Shown piece after piece: positions 63,501 to 64,000 of a DNA stretch of 64,000 nucleotides; within the stretch, counting starts at the first letter, position 1, and each line of letters begins with the position of its first letter. The notes below the pieces were generated by a model. That model saw nothing but the letters and a program-made list of their open reading frames with translations. It was not told where the DNA came from and searched no databases. This stretch comes from Bosea sp. 29B. Lineage in GTDB: Bacteria; Pseudomonadota; Alphaproteobacteria; Rhizobiales; Beijerinckiaceae. The position numbers and the translations under genes are program-made. The stretch is from assembly GCF_902506165.1 (NCBI RefSeq), contig NZ_LR733817.1:2899937-2963936 (forward strand), written 5' to 3'.

Positions 63501-64000
63501 CGGCGCCGGCAGCCTGGTCAAGGAGGGCTGGGGCACGCTGACGCTGACCGGCAGCGCGAACCATGCCGGCGGCACGACGATCGCGGCCGGCATGCTGCAG
63601 ATCGGCAATGGCGGCAGCACCGGCGAGCTTGCCGGCAATGTCGTCAACGACGCGATCCTCAGCTTCAACCGCTCGAACGACTACAGCTTCTCCGGCGCGA
63701 TCTCCGGCTCCGGCGTCGTCGTGCAGGCGGGCACCGGCACCACGGTCCTGACCGGCAACAACAGCTATGCCGGCGGCACGCTGATCCGGGCCGGCGCGCT
63801 TGAGGTCGCCAATGACGGCAATCTCGGCGCCGGCGGGACGGCGATCACCTTCCTGGGCGGGGCGCTGCGCTTTGGCGCCTCGTTCAGCACGGAGCGCACC
63901 GTGCTGCTGCTCGGCGACGGCACGATCGACAGCAACGGCCATGACGGCACCCTGAGCGGCGGCATTTATGGCGCTGCCGACCTGATCAAGACCGGCGCCG
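57472..64000 (+). CDS. giant glycine-rich autotransporter-type passenger, start uncertain, 3' end beyond window
   Basis: One frame is open from the stop at 57439 to the window end (over 2170 codons). Order: a PGRS-like Gly-rich stretch (57541-58490, GGDGGAGGKGGDGGDG and similar); a NSLELQAGSAIVGQ-type bridge; T5SS/PEP-CTERM-associated repeats (58800-59165, e.g. VAGAGSQWIADGRIDVG and QGSLTVANGG); a 232-residue block; a second Gly-rich stretch (60148-60600); a second repeat set (60960-61600); the same 232-residue block again; then autotransporter beta-strand (PATR) repeats. The C-terminal beta-barrel would lie beyond 64000. The first ATG (57472) falls in puuE-derived DNA, and the predicted N-terminus, MAVTPRIRIGRTAAHSIG, is no signal peptide, so the true 5' end seems lost. 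Confidence 0.8.
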   Translation, partial: MAVTPRIRIGRTAAHSIGASLQSKGGDGGAGGKGGDGGDGNVATFLIFEILGDGGDGGGGAGGGGGGAGLSLVEGGSVNLLGNNRLTGGHGGDGGDGGRGGSGQGTSSKRVDGWGGNGGDGGEGGVGLSLSRGSASIGAGSTIKGGNGGRGGNGGDSGPGKTNSNALDDSGSDSAIGGAQDYDRPAAKTAGDGGRGGDGGNGVTIRNGATLTTAPGVSITGGNGGDGGQNGIKSRSTFGSVRRHANGGSGGSGGSGVVADQSGATIINAAGAAIVGGGAGAGGAWRGSVSRDRGQAGAAGRAGAGIVATGGNVAIINSGVISGGRNRNGTRGAAITFAGSGNSLELQAGSAIVGQVLGGSNATLILGGAADASFDLRGLGSQYQGFSDFNKTGTSSWTLSGTTSAFKGDMAIDGGALVFSAGTQLTATNAQIANGAGAVAAVTVAGAGSQWIADGRIDVGHQGQGSLTVANGGTVRANTIGVGTGAGGSGAIHVTGSGSHVEASSLVLGDGGAGSAVVSGAGSSLSATDFTVGQSGNGTLTVANGGKAGPGRGRRIAVAKNSGSTGTINIGAAAGQTATTAGRIEGDVQFGAGTGTLVFNHTDSGYSFSNAISGAGTISVLSGTTILTADSSGFSGTTTVSNATLVLSGARVGGSLAIDGGGTVAGEGSIGATTVNSGGTLSPSGKTSLTVNGDLTAHAGGTIRPSDAAALVVNGTLTLEAGSAYDYRLHGYGASSPGSATTRVNGDLALNGGTLNLAGGSQPAIGYHRVISYSGSLTGSGLVIGSTPVTSPVAYTYTPDTSQAGKVDVVVTPNGLDILQLWGTTPAGGGDGVWNAGNTNWWNLGGAATASWGGAYGVFRGPGGTITIEGTQNAVGLQFAGGSYTLVGGAGGVIGQNCQPGLPCFVWGMDGGDGYYGGSGGTGGDGGAGFYAYGASPVIVQNEGVIRGGDAGAGGAGGRGGGGKSSGTGGDGGNGGYGGDGVVLRTGASLEVQAGGFVGGGKGGAGGTGGASGYNVYGFNPGSDGAMGHGGRGGRGVSGSGGVRIVAAGRIEGGLNADGSYSDAINLWGGGNTLELQAGYQFLGNVVLTRNDASPNALVLGGWQDSSFDFVALGNATQAFGIFEKDGASTWTVMGTAGFGQVLVKSGELALSGTTRLTSASTSVDAEAGSSAAVTISGAGATWANANAFVIGDRGSGMLTISGGGQVKGGSTVIGAQAGATGTVTLTGAGTRWDNFSLMVGESGQGQVTVSGGARLSSNRAEIGTKAGSSGSVTITGSGSSWDASNRGSGYNPLRIGNGSLAISDGGYANGGSMLIGTLAGATGEVVVSGAGSTLHTGDIVIGSGGSGVLTLTDGGTLKYGGRMLYVGSGGSSGTLNIGAASGAAAAAPGQIVGGYRISLASNGTLVFNHTDGDYRFGSNFDGSGRVRFLSGTTIFERYLDASGFTGTMTVTSSTLVLSGARVGGVVAVDGGGTVAGEGSIGATTVNSGGTLSPSGKTSLTVNGDLTAHAGGTIRPSDAAALVVNGTLTLEAGSAYDYRLHGYGASSPGSATTRVNGDLALNGGTLNLAGGSQPAIGYHRVISYSGSLTGSGLVIGSTPVTSPVAYTYTPDTSQAGKVDVVVTPNGLDILQLWGTTPAGGGDGVWNAGNTNWWNLGGAATASWGGAYGVFRGPGGTITIEGTQNAVGLQFAGGSYTLVGGAGGSLNLHGYNTGGIVITTPEIRVLDGETATIAVSITGTDGLEKTGDGTLILSGANSYSGGTVISGGTLQVFADANLGAVTGGLTFDNGALHTTANIASNRTIDLRDTGAVVTDAGTTLTLTGTVSGAGGLIKAGDGTLLLSGSNNWSGGTLITAGTLRAGSAGALPVMTDWVLTGGRLDLSGYDLSMRFLAGSGGEIALGSADLTVDQTQDSLYAGTVTGAGRLLKDGSGTLLLTGTSSYAGGTVIRDGTLAIVADANLGAAGSSIAFDGGGRLASYADITSGRSITLSGTGTIETYAGTSFVLGGSISGAGSLVKEGWGTLTLTGSANHAGGTTIAAGMLQIGNGGSTGELAGNVVNDAILSFNRSNDYSFSGAISGSGVVVQAGTGTTVLTGNNSYAGGTLIRAGALEVANDGNLGAGGTAITFLGGALRFGASFSTERTVLLLGDGTIDSNGHDGTLSGGIYGAADLIKTGA
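59452..60147 (+). repeat. 696-bp duplicated block, copy 1
   Basis: Identical as far as I could compare to 61885-62580 (offset exactly 2433 bp, 811 codons). It encodes 232 residues from GGTVAGEGSIGATTVNSGG through GVWNAGNTNWWNLGGAATAS to YTLVGGAGG, in frame with the passenger. Sequence diverges sharply at both borders: C versus T at 59451/61884 and gtg versus agc right after. Confidence 0.93.
61885..62580 (+). repeat. 696-bp duplicated block, copy 2
   Basis: Second copy of the block at 59452-60147, in the same frame. After copy 1 the protein enters another Gly-rich stretch, but after copy 2 it continues SLNLHGYNTGGIVITTPEIR into the PATR array, so copy 2 is probably the original position next to the beta-helix stem. 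Confidence 0.93.
62695..64000 (+). repeat. array of autotransporter-associated beta-strand (PATR) repeats
   Basis: At least five units of the form K-x-G-x-GTL-x-L-x-G-x-N-x-Y-x-GGT-x-I-x-x-GTL: EKTGDGTLILSGANSYSGGT (from about 62698), IKAGDGTLLLSGSNNWSGGT (62962), LKDGSGTLLLTGTSSYAGGT (63247), VKEGWGTLTLTGSANHAGGT (63517) and QAGTGTTVLTGNNSYAGGT (63724); a sixth begins at about 63979 and is cut by the window end. These repeats normally precede the secretion domain of type V passengers. Confidence 0.85.

Overview
The window is GC-rich chromosomal DNA of an alphaproteobacterium. The gene families, the very high GC at third codon positions, and the RIME-like intergenic hairpins with an aaccggt core point to Hyphomicrobiales (Rhizobiales). 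A Bosea-like organism is my best guess, and it is an inference only. No rRNA, tRNA or CRISPR array was seen.

Left edge (1-4112): remains of a surface-glycan or accessory region. It holds a WbqC-family protein, a SAM methyltransferase gene split by an IS3-family element (1266-2486) with a GCTG target duplication, an FkbM methyltransferase and a frameshifted peptidoglycan-binding-domain gene.

Region 2 (4155-13224): an amine/GABA-type catabolic cluster with a cupin protein, a two-domain GNAT, a GhrA-like 2-hydroxyacid dehydrogenase, a GabD-like succinate-semialdehyde dehydrogenase, a small AraC regulator, a class III aminotransferase, an Lrp regulator, a second paralogous GNAT and a PuuB-like FAD oxidoreductase.

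Region 3 (13379-24084): a polyamine-type ABC operon on the minus strand (ATPase, HAD hydrolase, FAD oxidoreductase, binding protein, two permeases). A LysR gene diverges from it across an ATAA-N7-TTAT site. An aldehyde dehydrogenase-HAD pair and an ArgE-like deacetylase follow.

Region 4 (24088-38059): two paralogous FAD oxidoreductases, a dipeptide-type ABC operon that has a MOSC-domain gene where ATPase genes would be expected, a hydantoinase/oxoprolinase A-B pair with a LysR gene, an orphan AapJ-like binding protein and a phosphoesterase remnant.

Region 5 (38049-51497): the heterotetrameric sarcosine oxidase operon soxBDAG with purU, a divergent GlxA/GbdR-type regulator, then an amino-acid ABC transporter followed by two oxidoreductase subunits resembling opine oxidase/HcnBC. 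The picture is uptake and oxidative demethylation or deamination of methylated amines, amino acids and opine-like compounds.

Region 6 (51498-57503): a ureide (purine) degradation locus with an MFS transporter, a LysR regulator, uraD, two tandem 5-hydroxyisourate hydrolase genes (one with a Tat-like signal), an NMT1/SsuA-type binding protein and the first 22 codons of puuE.

Right edge (57472-64000): puuE is cut off and joined to a very large open reading frame for a glycine-rich, repeat-based autotransporter passenger that runs off the window. It has no signal peptide of its own and is built from two tandem modules. The last 696 bp of each module appear identical at an offset of exactly 2433 bp. 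The puuE/passenger junction and this duplication are the most unusual features here.
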